A stretch of 64,000 bases of DNA from Leptospiraceae bacterium (GCA_024233835.1 JACKPC010000006.1:335757-399756); one strand, 5' to 3'. Counted from the stretch's first letter, positions 39,758 through 47,948 are shown. Notes: generated by a model not told the origin, from the letters alone. Translations and numbers: made by a program.

Positions 39758-42700
39758 TCAATTCAAATCTAAAATAGTTTTTACCGAACAATCGCCGGTA
39801 AAGGGAACTGTATCTTCCTGTAGTTTAGCTTTAATGAATATATACTTTTCCCCGGCAGCTACAGGTAAAACTTCCGGATCTGTAACTTCGAGTCCGCAGG
39901 CCTTGAGTGGAGGAAGAGGAATGTCTCCCAGTAAATTATTCATGAGTGGAAGAATCAAAGTTCTCACCAGGGGCTTCACGAGTTCGGTCATTTTGTTGGG
40001 ATTCAGGCCGAGCGGATTATCTCCCTGGGCTTTCAGCACTTCAAGAGAATAAAAAACACCCTTACTAACATCCTTATCATCTACCGGAATCGGAACTTCG
40101 ATCCGCAGAGAATAAGTAGAACTATATTCAATTTCCTTCCCGTAGAAATTTACCTTTATATTCTTTGCATTCTGGTATTTCGTAATTTTAAATTCAGACT
40201 TGATTGTCATATTCGTTCTGATTTTGGAAATCAAATAATTCTCCGCTTTCGGATCACCACCGCGTATTTCCAGGATCAAATCACTGATACTAATATTCAA
40301 AGTAGGAATCCCTCCTCCTTCTACCATGACAACGGGCGTCTGAATAGCACGGGTCACAATATAGACCGGGTCTTCAAGGTTTATCTTTCTCTTCGTTCCA
40401 CTTGTTGCATCGTAAAGGTTCCAATCCACCCGCCCCGGTGCAAATACGGTGAGTAAGGGACCGGCTTTCAAAAGGTCTTCTCCTAATTTCAAAAGAGCCG
40501 TATCGGTTCCCGCCTGTTCTACAAATTCTTTCAGAGTGCTAATCGCTGTTTTATCCAGAGTTAAATGAAAAGCACCGGCCTTCCAGAGATGATACAGGGA
40601 TTGATTCACCACATTGGGGTTAATAGAAGCCAGAAGGCCATCGTGGGCCAAATTAGCACTTTTAATTTGAGCGGAACCATTGACTCCGTTCAAAGGAATA
40701 CCGGCACCGGTAATGGTAATATACGAATCCGTATCTCCCACAAAGCCTGCCGGTTTGGGCTGATTTGGTTTCGAAATTTCTGCTGTCAGAACCGAGTTAA
40801 TCCGGGCCTCTAAAGCCTTATAGGTTCCATCCACACCGGGTGTAACAGCAGAAGGTGTTCCTTTTACCCGGATACTGAGAGTATTAAACGGTTCAGGCAA
40901 ATACGTCGGCATCGCAATCGGATAACCCTCTGCTTTGGTAAAGGGGTCAATAATCGTATTCAATAAATCAGGAACCGCTTTTTCTACTGTATCTTTTACT
41001 ACACCTCCTACGACCTTGGGTTGTATATCCGGTAATTTTTGCAGGGTGGCTGTTTTAACGGCAACCTTCATCACCGGGGTTAAAAAGCCGGCAATCAACT
41101 GGGCCAGGGAAGAAGTAGAATTCACCACACTGTGGTTGGGGGTATCGGCTATTTCCTGTACGCTCAGGTTATCATTCCACTCTTTATAATTAAAGTTCAC
41201 ATTGTCGCTGGGAGAATAATTAGTCGGAGGATTGGTCAAAATTAAAATTTTAGAACCGTTGATGGCTGTACTCGTTTTTAGAGCAGCATTCCTGTAATCT
41301 CCCGGGCTCTGATTTAAGTTGATGGCAAAAGGTGTAGTATACATATACTTTCCCTGCACAAGAGAATCCGGAAGAGATATAGCACCAAAATCAACCAGGA
41401 AGGACATTTTTGCACTCAGGATCTCCAGGACCATAGTCATTTCTCCATTCGCCTTTCGAACAGCAAGGCTCACATCCAGAGACGAATTGGTGGGTTCCAA
41501 ATTGGCTCTCATCACATCAGAGGGACTCGGTGGAATTTTCATCTCGTGTATATACACATCTACACCGGCATCATAGGTGAGATAGGCTACGATATCCGAA
41601 TCATTATACCAGTATAAAATTCCTACTACCGGCACAAATAGAGCTCCGAGAGCTAACTTTAAAGCTCCATCCGAGTTCTGGTAAATACTGTATACATTGG
41701 CCTTGCTGAGATTGGCCTTTTCACTGCTAATTAACTCATTACAAAAGGGACCTATCTTGGAAAGGTGTTTGAAGTTATTATTGTAAGCTGCATTTCCACC
41801 GCTAACCGAACGACAGGTTTGACCGGAAACTACCAGACTCTGGTCGAAGTTCCTGGCTACCGATTCGTTGATAATTCCGTTCAGACTTTTACCTTCGAGA
41901 GTAAAGGCTTCTGTAGCAAACTTTTGCACCAGACTTTCAATCGTATTAAGAGAGGCTTCCTGCAACGTTACAGCAATAGAATCTGTAATGGCAGCATTGG
42001 GATCAGCAGCCACATTACCGTAGTTAAAACTGAAGGTTCGAATATAATTGCATTCATTAACTTTAGCGGTGATATTAACACAGTAATAATATGTATTTCC
42101 TCCCTCGGAGGGTTGCAGGGCGGAAGGTGTAATTCCTGCCAGATCCAAATTTATCGTACCGGGGCAGGTACTCGGCACAGCAGCGGTCTTATCACAAATG
42201 GTATAGTACTGCTCGGAACCATCCGCCGCGTACTGAGAACCCAGCTTGTAAAGACGAATATACTGAACTCTTTCCGGGTATGGAATTGTACTCGATACAT
42301 TCAGTAATTCTCCGGTTTTGATAAGCACAGCTTTTTCCTCATCTCCTCCGGCACCGGTTTGTTTGCCGCTTACAGTATGACTCATATTAAAATTAGAACC
42401 GGTTTTAAACTGAGCTGAAAATCCGGGGAAAGTAGCATTCGTAATACCATCTGCTACTTTAGCATTGTTACTAATGTTAAGAGTATAAACCGTATCTTCC
42501 GCGAGGGGCAAATAAGGATCAAATTGCAGGTGCTGGTCTCCGCTCCAGATAAATTCACCCGCAACAGGGTTCCCGGCAGCATCTGTCAGAGTAAAGTTAG
42601 CTTCTACGCTCGCCTTGTTCATAGGAGAACCAAAAATGATGGTAAGATTATCGTATAGACCGGTTCCGTTATAGCCCGTCTGCGTAACAGGGTTTCCTTC

Positions 42701-43057
42701 GAGATCCACCCAGTTGCCACTTGCATCCACAAGGCCCGGAAAATTAGCAACAGCAGAACCCGGCGAAGCAGTAATCTTCACGACCTTCCCGGTAGAATCC
42801 TGGGTTTGAAAACTGGCACCGGTAGCCGTAAACTCAACCGGAAAACTCGGGTTCTCATTGGGAGACGTAGAGACAGGAGTAATACTCGGAGAGTCGTCCG
42901 TATTAGAACTATTCTCAATCACAGTTCCTCTCAGGGCTAAAGGTATAAGTTGTGCAATGGTTGCATTGTCCGGGTTTTCCTGTTTACAGCCTGTTATAAC
43001 GGTTGTAAGCAAAGAAATCAGAATCAGGTAGGATAGCGGTTTGTTGATAAACTTCAT
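39758..43057 (-). CDS. Giant lipoprotein with an N-terminal Ig-like (Big_5) domain
   Basis: 1099 aa. Signal peptide MKFINKPLSYLILIS..VITGC, a canonical lipobox. After a Ser/Thr/Pro-rich linker, residues of about 120-225 form a Big_5-type domain (YDNLTIIFGSPMNKASVEANF, YLPLAEDTVYTLNIS). The remainder is novel; a Cys-poor, beta-rich sequence with several Pro-Asn repeats. A strong promoter precedes it. First gene of the two-gene giant-lipoprotein operon. Confidence 0.88.
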   Translation of the reverse strand: MKFINKPLSYLILISLLTTVITGCKQENPDNATIAQLIPLALRGTVIENSSNTDDSPSITPVSTSPNENPSFPVEFTATGASFQTQDSTGKVVKITASPGSAVANFPGLVDASGNWVDLEGNPVTQTGYNGTGLYDNLTIIFGSPMNKASVEANFTLTDAAGNPVAGEFIWSGDQHLQFDPYLPLAEDTVYTLNISNNAKVADGITNATFPGFSAQFKTGSNFNMSHTVSGKQTGAGGDEEKAVLIKTGELLNVSSTIPYPERVQYIRLYKLGSQYAADGSEQYYTICDKTAAVPSTCPGTINLDLAGITPSALQPSEGGNTYYYCVNITAKVNECNYIRTFSFNYGNVAADPNAAITDSIAVTLQEASLNTIESLVQKFATEAFTLEGKSLNGIINESVARNFDQSLVVSGQTCRSVSGGNAAYNNNFKHLSKIGPFCNELISSEKANLSKANVYSIYQNSDGALKLALGALFVPVVGILYWYNDSDIVAYLTYDAGVDVYIHEMKIPPSPSDVMRANLEPTNSSLDVSLAVRKANGEMTMVLEILSAKMSFLVDFGAISLPDSLVQGKYMYTTPFAINLNQSPGDYRNAALKTSTAINGSKILILTNPPTNYSPSDNVNFNYKEWNDNLSVQEIADTPNHSVVNSTSSLAQLIAGFLTPVMKVAVKTATLQKLPDIQPKVVGGVVKDTVEKAVPDLLNTIIDPFTKAEGYPIAMPTYLPEPFNTLSIRVKGTPSAVTPGVDGTYKALEARINSVLTAEISKPNQPKPAGFVGDTDSYITITGAGIPLNGVNGSAQIKSANLAHDGLLASINPNVVNQSLYHLWKAGAFHLTLDKTAISTLKEFVEQAGTDTALLKLGEDLLKAGPLLTVFAPGRVDWNLYDATSGTKRKINLEDPVYIVTRAIQTPVVMVEGGGIPTLNISISDLILEIRGGDPKAENYLISKIRTNMTIKSEFKITKYQNAKNIKVNFYGKEIEYSSTYSLRIEVPIPVDDKDVSKGVFYSLEVLKAQGDNPLGLNPNKMTELVKPLVRTLILPLMNNLLGDIPLPPLKACGLEVTDPEVLPVAAGEKYIFIKAKLQEDTVPFTGDCSVKTILDLN

Positions 43058-43093
43058 GTTTTTCCCCTATAATAAAATTTTCGCTTTATAGAC

Positions 43094-43122
43094 ATTTTAA
43101 GAAAACTTATTATCAAATTCAA
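43094..43122 (-). promoter_or_regulatory. Sigma-70-type promoter for the giant lipoprotein operon
   Basis: On minus: TTGAAT (43117-43122), 17-base spacer, TAAAAT (43094-43099), then the ATG of the 1099-aa lipoprotein about 37 bases on, with AGGGGAAAAAC as ribosome-binding region. Confidence 0.6.
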
Positions 43123-43144
43123 GTTTTTTTTGTCTTAAAAGCAA

Positions 43145-43173
43145 TTGACACAAAAATATCGATTCCCTAAATT
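43145..43173 (+). promoter_or_regulatory. Sigma-70-type promoter of the AAA-ATPase-like pseudogene
   Basis: TTGACA (43145-43150), 17-base spacer, TAAATT (43168-43173). The pseudogene ATG is at 43183, only 9 bases after the -10, so transcription would start at or within a few bases of the start codon (leaderless mRNA). The intact paralogue has TTGACA at nearly the same distance from its ATG. Confidence 0.5.
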
Positions 43174-43182
43174 GAGAGCACT

Positions 43183-43768
43183 ATGAAGAGACTCCCTCTT
43201 GGTATCCAGACCTTTGCCGATATAATCGAAGAGAACCACTACTATGTGGATAAAACTGAGTTTGTTTACAAATTAGCCTACAGGCAGGTATTTCTTTCTC
43301 TCTCGGCCAAGGCGATTTGGAAAAAGTCTGTTTCTGGATACACTCCACGAAGCCTACAAGGGTAATGAGACTCTTTTTAAAGATTTATTTTTAGAGAAAA
43401 ACTGGGACTGGTCTAAAAAATACCCTGTCATCAAAATAAGCTTTGGCGGTGGAGAAACAACAGGTTTAGAAGGCTTGCAGTTAGTTATTCAAGATATGTT
43501 TCTTGCTTTTCAGAGGCAATACCAAATAAAATTAGAGAGCTCTTCAGCCTCCGGTAAATTTAAAGAATTGATAGAACTACTTTATAAAAAAAAAGAGCAA
43601 AAAGTAGTAATTTTAATTGATGAATACGATAAACCCATCTTAGACGTCATCGATAAAGATTTTGCTTATCAGGTTAGGGATGAGCTAAAGAATCTGTATT
43701 CTGTCGTCAAGGATTCAGATAAGTATATACAATTAGCCTTTATCACGGGTGTCAGCCACGCTTTGTAA
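43183..43768 (+). pseudogene. Frameshifted and truncated AAA-ATPase-like gene
   Basis: Starts MKRLPLGIQTFADIIEENHYYVDKTEF like the gene at 7857. The frame breaks near 43283-43290; from about 43289 the +1 frame resumes the family sequence (SRPRRFGKSLFLDTLHEA, Walker A) and runs through VVILIDEYDKPILD (Walker B) to AFITGVSHAL and a stop at 43768. The intact paralogue continues with KFSKVNLFSG and 300 more residues, including the whole nuclease half, which are missing here. The break coincides with a hairpin at 43754-43777. Not functional as an AAA-nuclease. Confidence 0.9.
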
Positions 43769-44084
43769 AGCGTGGTTACGGTCGGAAAAGGATCATCTAT
43801 ATATTATAGCTCAAGATGGGCATACCTATTATAAAGGTGTTGAAGGACAAGATAAAAAAAGGGGAAATTCTTTTACTGAATTGAACTACGGTGGTGATTT
43901 GGTTAAGACGTTATTTATGAATGAAAGGCAAATAGAATCTACTAATTTTGCAATTCAATTTGCTAATGGGACGTACGGGGATGCAAAATTAATAGAGACT
44001 GAAGCTACTATTCATGAAACAATTCATGCCATACGAAAAGCTAACAATGCTTTAGGTTCTAAAGATGATGGAAAAGACTATTAA
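43749..44084 (+). pseudogene. Orphan HExxH-containing C-terminal fragment
   Basis: Open frame of 111 codons whose first 15-20 codons lie in the hairpin and have no real start or ribosome-binding site. The meaningful part, from DHLYIIAQDGHTYYKG on, reads like the end of a larger protein and contains EATIHETIHAIRKANN, a HExxH zinc-metallopeptidase motif in a helix. Toxin-like C-terminal domains of polymorphic toxin and large leptospiral surface proteins can look like this, but I do not recognise the family. It ends inside the next gene's leader. Confidence 0.5.
43754..43777. other. Perfect hairpin at the pseudogene break point
   Basis: CCACGCTTT (43756-43764), two-base loop, AAAGCGTGG (43767-43775), extendable by wobble/A-T pairs. 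The homology to the AAA-ATPase-like family ends exactly at its left foot. Such a structure at a junction can be the end of an IS200/IS605-type element or a palindrome-induced deletion point; neither can be decided here. Confidence 0.6.
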
Positions 44085-44106
44085 CAAAAAAGACCGGATG
44101 GCAAAT

Positions 44107-44967
44107 ATGAAAAAGATATATAAAATACTGATAATCCTTATTTTATCTAATATATTACAATGTAAATCATGTGATACTTTTTATTTACCTGAATTTAAGT
44201 GCTATGTAGTTAGTGATTGTTTTGTGAAATTTCAAGAAGGAGAACCACAGGATAAGTTATATCACGAAATTGTTCCTCGTTTTAGTTTAACCTTAGAAGA
44301 TGGAGTAGCTGGAGTTGAGCTATCTCGCATTGAATGGGAACATTTTTTTTTAAAGAAAGGAGACCGAATTCTTAATATTGACAATTGTGGAGATCCGAGT
44401 TCCTGGGTAGAACGTTTACTAAAATCTAATGTACATAAAAGAAAAGACAAGCATCTATATTATCCAAAAATAGATTATCTTTTTTCAGCTTCCACTTTTG
44501 AAACGTTAAAAGAAAAAATTAAGAAGATACGAATCATACGTAATGGAAAGGAAGAGACCCTAATTTTAGAAGAAGAATATAAGAAATTTAATATAGAACT
44601 TAGTAAATATGAAAGTATTAAAAAAGATAAGCGCGATCAATTAGTCGAACTTATAAAGAAAAAGTGTTATAAAAACGCGTGGAACTCTGCATTTAACCAA
44701 TATACAAAGGATTTTAAATATTCAAGAAACAAGGAATATATTGAAAAAGTCGCAACAAATAACATAAACGAACTAAAAGCACTGCCGGATCTACCTCCTC
44801 CATTAGATCTTACACCTGATGAGATGAAACAGTATAGTAACGAAATAGAACGACGGGATGAAAAAATAAGAAAAAAATATCCACGGAAGGAATGGCTTCC
44901 CAGAAGGGAGGAAGAAATTAAAAAAATTAATAAATACTGGAGAAAAAGAAAAGGAATGATAAAGTAA
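44107..44967 (+). CDS. Putative lipoprotein with PDZ-like segment
   Basis: 286 aa from the ATG at 44107; further in-frame ATGs at 44065-44098 give polar extensions. Signal MKKIYKILIILILSNILQC (lipobox). Residues of about 60-145 look like a PDZ domain: LEDGVAGVELS, KKGDRILNIDNCGDPSSW, IRIIRNGKEETLIL. The C-terminal part is very charged (Lys/Glu/Arg) and likely helical. It follows the HExxH fragment directly, so it could be an immunity or anchoring partner of that lost protein (inference only). More AT-rich than the housekeeping genes around. Confidence 0.65.
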   Translation: MKKIYKILIILILSNILQCKSCDTFYLPEFKCYVVSDCFVKFQEGEPQDKLYHEIVPRFSLTLEDGVAGVELSRIEWEHFFLKKGDRILNIDNCGDPSSWVERLLKSNVHKRKDKHLYYPKIDYLFSASTFETLKEKIKKIRIIRNGKEETLILEEEYKKFNIELSKYESIKKDKRDQLVELIKKKCYKNAWNSAFNQYTKDFKYSRNKEYIEKVATNNINELKALPDLPPPLDLTPDEMKQYSNEIERRDEKIRKKYPRKEWLPRREEEIKKINKYWRKRKGMIK

Positions 44968-44977
44968 TATTCCCAAC

Positions 44978-45265
44978 ATGAAAAAACGATTCCATAAGCT
45001 TATCCTTATTTTTTCCCTTCTATTGGGAGCCATATTTATCCTCGCGGTAGTATTGCGAAATCCGAAGGAAAACTGCATCAAAGGCGACTGAGAGGAAGAT
45101 AAAAAGTCCGGAAAGGGTTCATTCACCTGGGAGGATGGAACCATCTACAGCGGAAACTGGAAAAGTGGAGAACCGGAAGGAGAGGGAATATTGAAAGATA
45201 AGGAAGGGAAAGCAATCTTTCAAGGCAAATGGAGAGAGGGACAGTTTTCAAAGGATAATGGATAA
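44978..45265 (+). pseudogene. MORN-repeat protein with in-frame TGA
   Basis: ATG at 44978 starts a hydrophobic N-terminus (KKRFHKLILIFSLLLGAIFILAVV). TGA at 45089-45091 interrupts after NCIKGD. The same frame then reads KSGKGSFTWEDGTIYSGNWKSG, EGEGILKDKEGKAIFQGKWREG, a MORN-type repeat pair, to TAA at 45263-45265. MORN proteins usually have NC(I/V)xGDC at this point, so TGT or TGC to TGA is the simplest explanation. No selenocysteine insertion is suggested. Confidence 0.75.
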
Positions 45266-45310
45266 GCCATCAGACCGATCCTTCAGTGCCGGGAAGGTTG
45301 GAATGAAAAA

Positions 45311-46357
45311 TTAAACCCCTATCCGGCGGAAAAGTTTCTCTAAAAAGATTTCATCGAGTTCGGTGATGCTCGCAATCAAAGGCATATCGAGAGCCTTTCT
45401 TTTCATAGAAATAGCCGTTCTGAGAGCTTTTTTTCTCTCTGCACGTCTGGCTCTTCTTTTCTCGTCTTCAGCCCTTCTTTCTGCGAGTTCAGCTCTTCTT
45501 TTCTCGTCTTCAGCTCTTCTTTTCTCGTCTTCAGCTCTTCTTTCCGCGGTTTCTACAAGATGTAATGCTCTATTATACCCTCTTTGTTCAAGTGTCTCAG
45601 CTATGGTTGGCATTGTTCTTCTTGCTCCTTCTAAATCCAAACTCTCTATTAATTTTTCCAGCCTGTCAAGTGTTATTTGCTCCGGGCCTCGGAGTAAATA
45701 ATTCAGGATGATGGAAAGCCATCTACTTTGACGGTTCTCATCTTCAATATTCTCTAAAAGTTGCAGGATTTTCCCCAGATTCTCTTCTAATTGGGGATGA
45801 AAACTGTATTTCAGTAGATAAAAAGCAGCCTGAAATACCTCGTTACCGCTGATGTTTTCATCTTCTACTTTAGGCAGGTCATAGAATAAAAACCGGAAGT
45901 TAGGAACAAATGCCTCGTAGTTTTTTGGGATATCGATGATGGACTGAAGGTCAGTGCCGTGGTTCCAGGCCTGTTGACCGTGATAGACCACTATGGGTAA
46001 GATCATAGGTAGTTTTTCTTTACGTTTCTTTTTTCCTGAGTGGTGCTGTCTCTGCCAGATTTTGACCATATAAGCTAATAGTTGTAAACCGATGAATCTA
46101 TCCGGCTTACTCTTATGATCGAATAAGACATAGAGATACGCATTTTCCCCGCTTATTAAATCAACACGAAAGAGAGTATCCGAAAAGCCTTCTTTGAGTG
46201 CCTCATCTACAAAACTTTCTTTCTCCAGTTGCAGAGAATTCAGATTTAAACCTTTAAGTAAATCAGGGGGAATATAATTCCGAAAGAAGTCGAGAGCATT
46301 TTCTTTGTCAGACATGGTAGCCTTAAAGAGCTTATCGTGGATGTTTTCTGAGGACAT
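45311..46357 (-). CDS. Rpn-family recombination-promoting nuclease / PD-(D/E)XK transposase-like
   Basis: 348 aa. Starts MSSENIHDKLFKATMSDKENALDFFRNY, the Rpn/transposase_31 signature (HDxxFKxxxxxxxxAxxFxxxxLP), with FRVDLISGENAYLYVLFDHKSKPD as the PD-(D/E)XK core and LPMILPIVVYHGQQAWN following. Rpn proteins are DNA endonucleases that raise RecA-independent recombination in E. coli. The C-terminus holds heptad repeats, probably a coiled coil, then ends in KALDMPLIASITELDEIFLEKLF, as in many leptospiral homologues. It appears intact in the middle of decayed genes. Confidence 0.88.
   Translation of the reverse strand: MSSENIHDKLFKATMSDKENALDFFRNYIPPDLLKGLNLNSLQLEKESFVDEALKEGFSDTLFRVDLISGENAYLYVLFDHKSKPDRFIGLQLLAYMVKIWQRQHHSGKKKRKEKLPMILPIVVYHGQQAWNHGTDLQSIIDIPKNYEAFVPNFRFLFYDLPKVEDENISGNEVFQAAFYLLKYSFHPQLEENLGKILQLLENIEDENRQSRWLSIILNYLLRGPEQITLDRLEKLIESLDLEGARRTMPTIAETLEQRGYNRALHLVETAERRAEDEKRRAEDEKRRAELAERRAEDEKRRARRAERKKALRTAISMKRKALDMPLIASITELDEIFLEKLFRRIGV
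45448..45547. repeat. 21-bp tandem repeats coding heptads in the Rpn gene
   Basis: Four to five near-perfect copies of a 21-base unit related to CTTCTTTTCTCGTCTTCAGC. On minus they encode (R)RAEDEK/RAELAE heptads. In-frame 21-bp units can change copy number without breaking the gene. Confidence 0.85.
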
Positions 46358-46421
46358 AGGAATTTAAAAGAATTTTAGCTTTGAGTATCTGTCGATTAAA
46401 AAAGAAACTTTGCTTCTTTAA

Positions 46422-46508
46422 CCTGTGCAGACCGGTGGTGTAGCTCTTGGAGTAAACTACAGCCAGAAGAAAGGATTTGAAGCGTATGCGGGAAGGAAGG
46501 AAAGGTAA
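46422..46508 (+). pseudogene. Short remnant of a surface-protein repeat
   Basis: A 28-codon open stretch reads PVQTGGVALGVNYSQKKGFEAYAG then RKER and stop. The GVNYSxKxGFxA pattern recalls repeats of large leptospiral structural proteins (TIGR04388 type). No start codon or flanking sequence of the parent remains. Weak evidence. Confidence 0.35.
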
Positions 46509-46515
46509 CGTATAG

Positions 46516-46677
46516 CGGCAGGGACTGGAACAGGTAAGCATCTATCGTGATAAATGCAATGCCGAAGAAGCTCATCTAATCATCTTTGACAGGACAAAGC
46601 AAAAGCCCTGGGAAGAAAAGATATTTTTTCAGGAAAGAGAATACGGTGGTAAGACAATTTACCTCTGGGGAATGTGA
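46516..46677 (+). pseudogene. C-terminal remnant of an AAA-type ATPase-nuclease protein
   Basis: Open frame ending at TGA 46675-46677: AGLEQVSIYRDKCNAEEAHL, IIFDRTKQKPWEEKIFFQE, GKTIYLWGM. This is the typical end of AAA-like ATPases with a C-terminal nuclease domain ('DKCG..EGHLVIFDR...K.WEEKIF...GK.I.VWGM'). An in-frame TAG at 46513-46515 and no upstream homologous sequence show that only the tail is left. Confidence 0.65.
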
Positions 46678-46717
46678 AGTAAGACCGACAGAAATACCAC
46701 ATATAACCGGGAAATAG

Positions 46718-46785
46718 TAGGAGCTTGTAAATTGCTATCTTAGAGGGTAATTTAATCTATCTCGGAGGGTAATTTCTCAAGCTCC
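46718..46785. other. Inverted repeat enclosing a tandem GAGGGTAATTT pair
   Basis: AGGAGCTTG (46718-46726) and CAAGCTCCT (46777-46785) are a perfect 9-bp inverted pair 50 bases apart. Between them GAGGGTAATTT occurs twice. Not part of any gene seen; could be a small mobile remnant or a former regulatory region. Confidence 0.4.
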
Positions 46786-46847
46786 TCTTTCTTTTAACCT
46801 GAGGGTAGTGGTTGCACCGCAAGCAAAAACCTGCGGTTGTGATAAAA

Positions 46848-46964
46848 CTATTGATTTAGTTTTGAAGTTACAAATACATCCTGACTACCGATCTTGGTAT
46901 TACCATCGATGCCTCCGGCTGTGTTTCCGGCGCAAGGGCCAGTGCTGCTAAAGGTAAAGTATTA
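46848..46964 (-). pseudogene. C-terminal remnant of an SBBP/beta-propeller lipoprotein
   Basis: On minus, a 38-codon open stretch ends in GGIDGNTKIGSQDVFVTSKL then NQ and stop at 46848-46850. This matches the 'DGNTxxGxxDxFVTKY' end of leptospiral SBBP-repeat lipoproteins. The frame has a TAA just upstream (about 46967), so the rest is lost. A small inverted repeat, ACCGCA/TGCGGT, follows it at about 46816-46837. Confidence 0.5.
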
Positions 46965-47012
46965 TCTTTTTCTTATCTTTCTTACAGAAAGATACAAATC
47001 CTAATAACTGAC

Positions 47013-47813
47013 CTTACGCACTGGCTCCAACGAAATTGAACCCAGAATCTAATGATTTACTGAGATTTTTCAAGAAATCCATAGCTTTTTCTGAGCATTA
47101 ATATAAATCCATTTCCTAACACCAGTCTGATTTGCTGAGTTTAAAACTCTTAGCTTCTCTAATTTTACGAATGCACATAAAGAAGCAAAGATATGATTGC
47201 TCTGTATCCGAACCACTTTTGTTTGGGATTTTGTAATTCCTGCATTTTGCTTGATTGACCTATGAGAATCTTCAATTTTCCATCTTTTTTGATAGCTTGC
47301 AAAAAGCTTTTCATAAGATAATCCTGAATCACTTGTAATCAAATAAAAAATCCCTTTGCTATCATCTTCGTTTATGAAAACTTTTTTAGCTATATACACA
47401 GGAATACTAATTCCATTAGAGAAATATAAACCCGTCAAAAGGTTTATCCCTTTAACTTCTCGTTGTTTGCTATTATCATAATGCCAGCAGATCATTTCAT
47501 TCTCTTTACTATATGCCTTTTCAAGAACTGAATCATCAAAAATAACCACAGCTTCTTCTGACGATACTTTTTTAACAATAGGCTTTACTTCTTTCCACAA
47601 ATCTTTAGGTCCAAACTCTGGTTCTGAAAGGCTTCTTGTTATCTTATAATGTGAAATGAGTCCATCTGTGATGGCCGAAAGTCCGGTTGCTGTCACCTGA
47701 CCAAAGCTGGATAAAAAATAATCTACATATAAATCAAAAATCTCACCTTGTTCCACTTCTTTATTGTCGTACAATCATAGATTTAGCTTAATCTTTTACT
47801 TTCAGTGCGTAAG
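47013..47813. mobile_element. Internally deleted IS4-type insertion sequence
   Basis: CTTACGCACTG (47013-47023) and CAGTGCGTAAG (47803-47813) are perfect 11-bp terminal inverted repeats, enclosing one minus-strand transposase frame of 234 codons. Length 801 bp. No matching target duplication was seen in the two flanks (ACTGAC at left, ATCAAA at right), and the flanking genes differ, so a rearrangement followed insertion. Confidence 0.8.
47070..47774 (-). pseudogene. IS4-family transposase with internal deletion
   Basis: 234 codons (family usually 330-450). Present: the first catalytic Asp in VVIFDDSVLEKAYS, and the Y-x2-R-x3-E-x6-K signature YQKRWKIEDSHRSIK with the third acidic residue. The segment that should hold the second catalytic Asp, between PVYIAKK and VFINEDDSKG, is missing, with the frame kept. 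The start is unclear (TTG at 47772-47774). Expected to be catalytically dead, but could be mobilised by a full-length copy elsewhere. Confidence 0.8.
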
Positions 47814-47948
47814 ATCAAAAAGAAATTCTTGTTCATCATCATAGATTTTCACATAATTGCTTATTTTCCCTTCCAGAATTAACTTCTGCAAGCCCAGTAA
47901 AAAAATACTATGATCATCGATTAAGAAAATTTTGGGTTTAGAAAACAT
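47802..47948 (-). pseudogene. Response regulator receiver fragment cut by the IS element
   Basis: ATG at 47946-47948 with AGAGAAAG upstream. The product, MFSKPKIFLIDDHSIFLLGL then QKLILEGKISNYV, is the start of a NarL/LuxR-type receiver domain (acidic pair in IDDH; phospho-Asp and output domain lost). Family sequence stops at FLFD, where the terminal repeat of the IS element begins; the frame then closes at a TGA inside that repeat. Confidence 0.75.

Noticed and set aside
41765..42307. 180-codon plus-strand frame opposite the giant lipoprotein
   Set aside because: Long only because the opposite strand lacks stop codons in that frame; no domain or start signal.
45089..45091. TGA in the MORN gene read as selenocysteine
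   Set aside because: No stem-loop of the SECIS kind is evident after it, MORN proteins are not selenoproteins, and a Cys codon to TGA change is simpler.
45448..45547. CRISPR-like array
   Set aside because: The repeats are contiguous, 21 bp, in frame and coding for heptads; there are no spacers.
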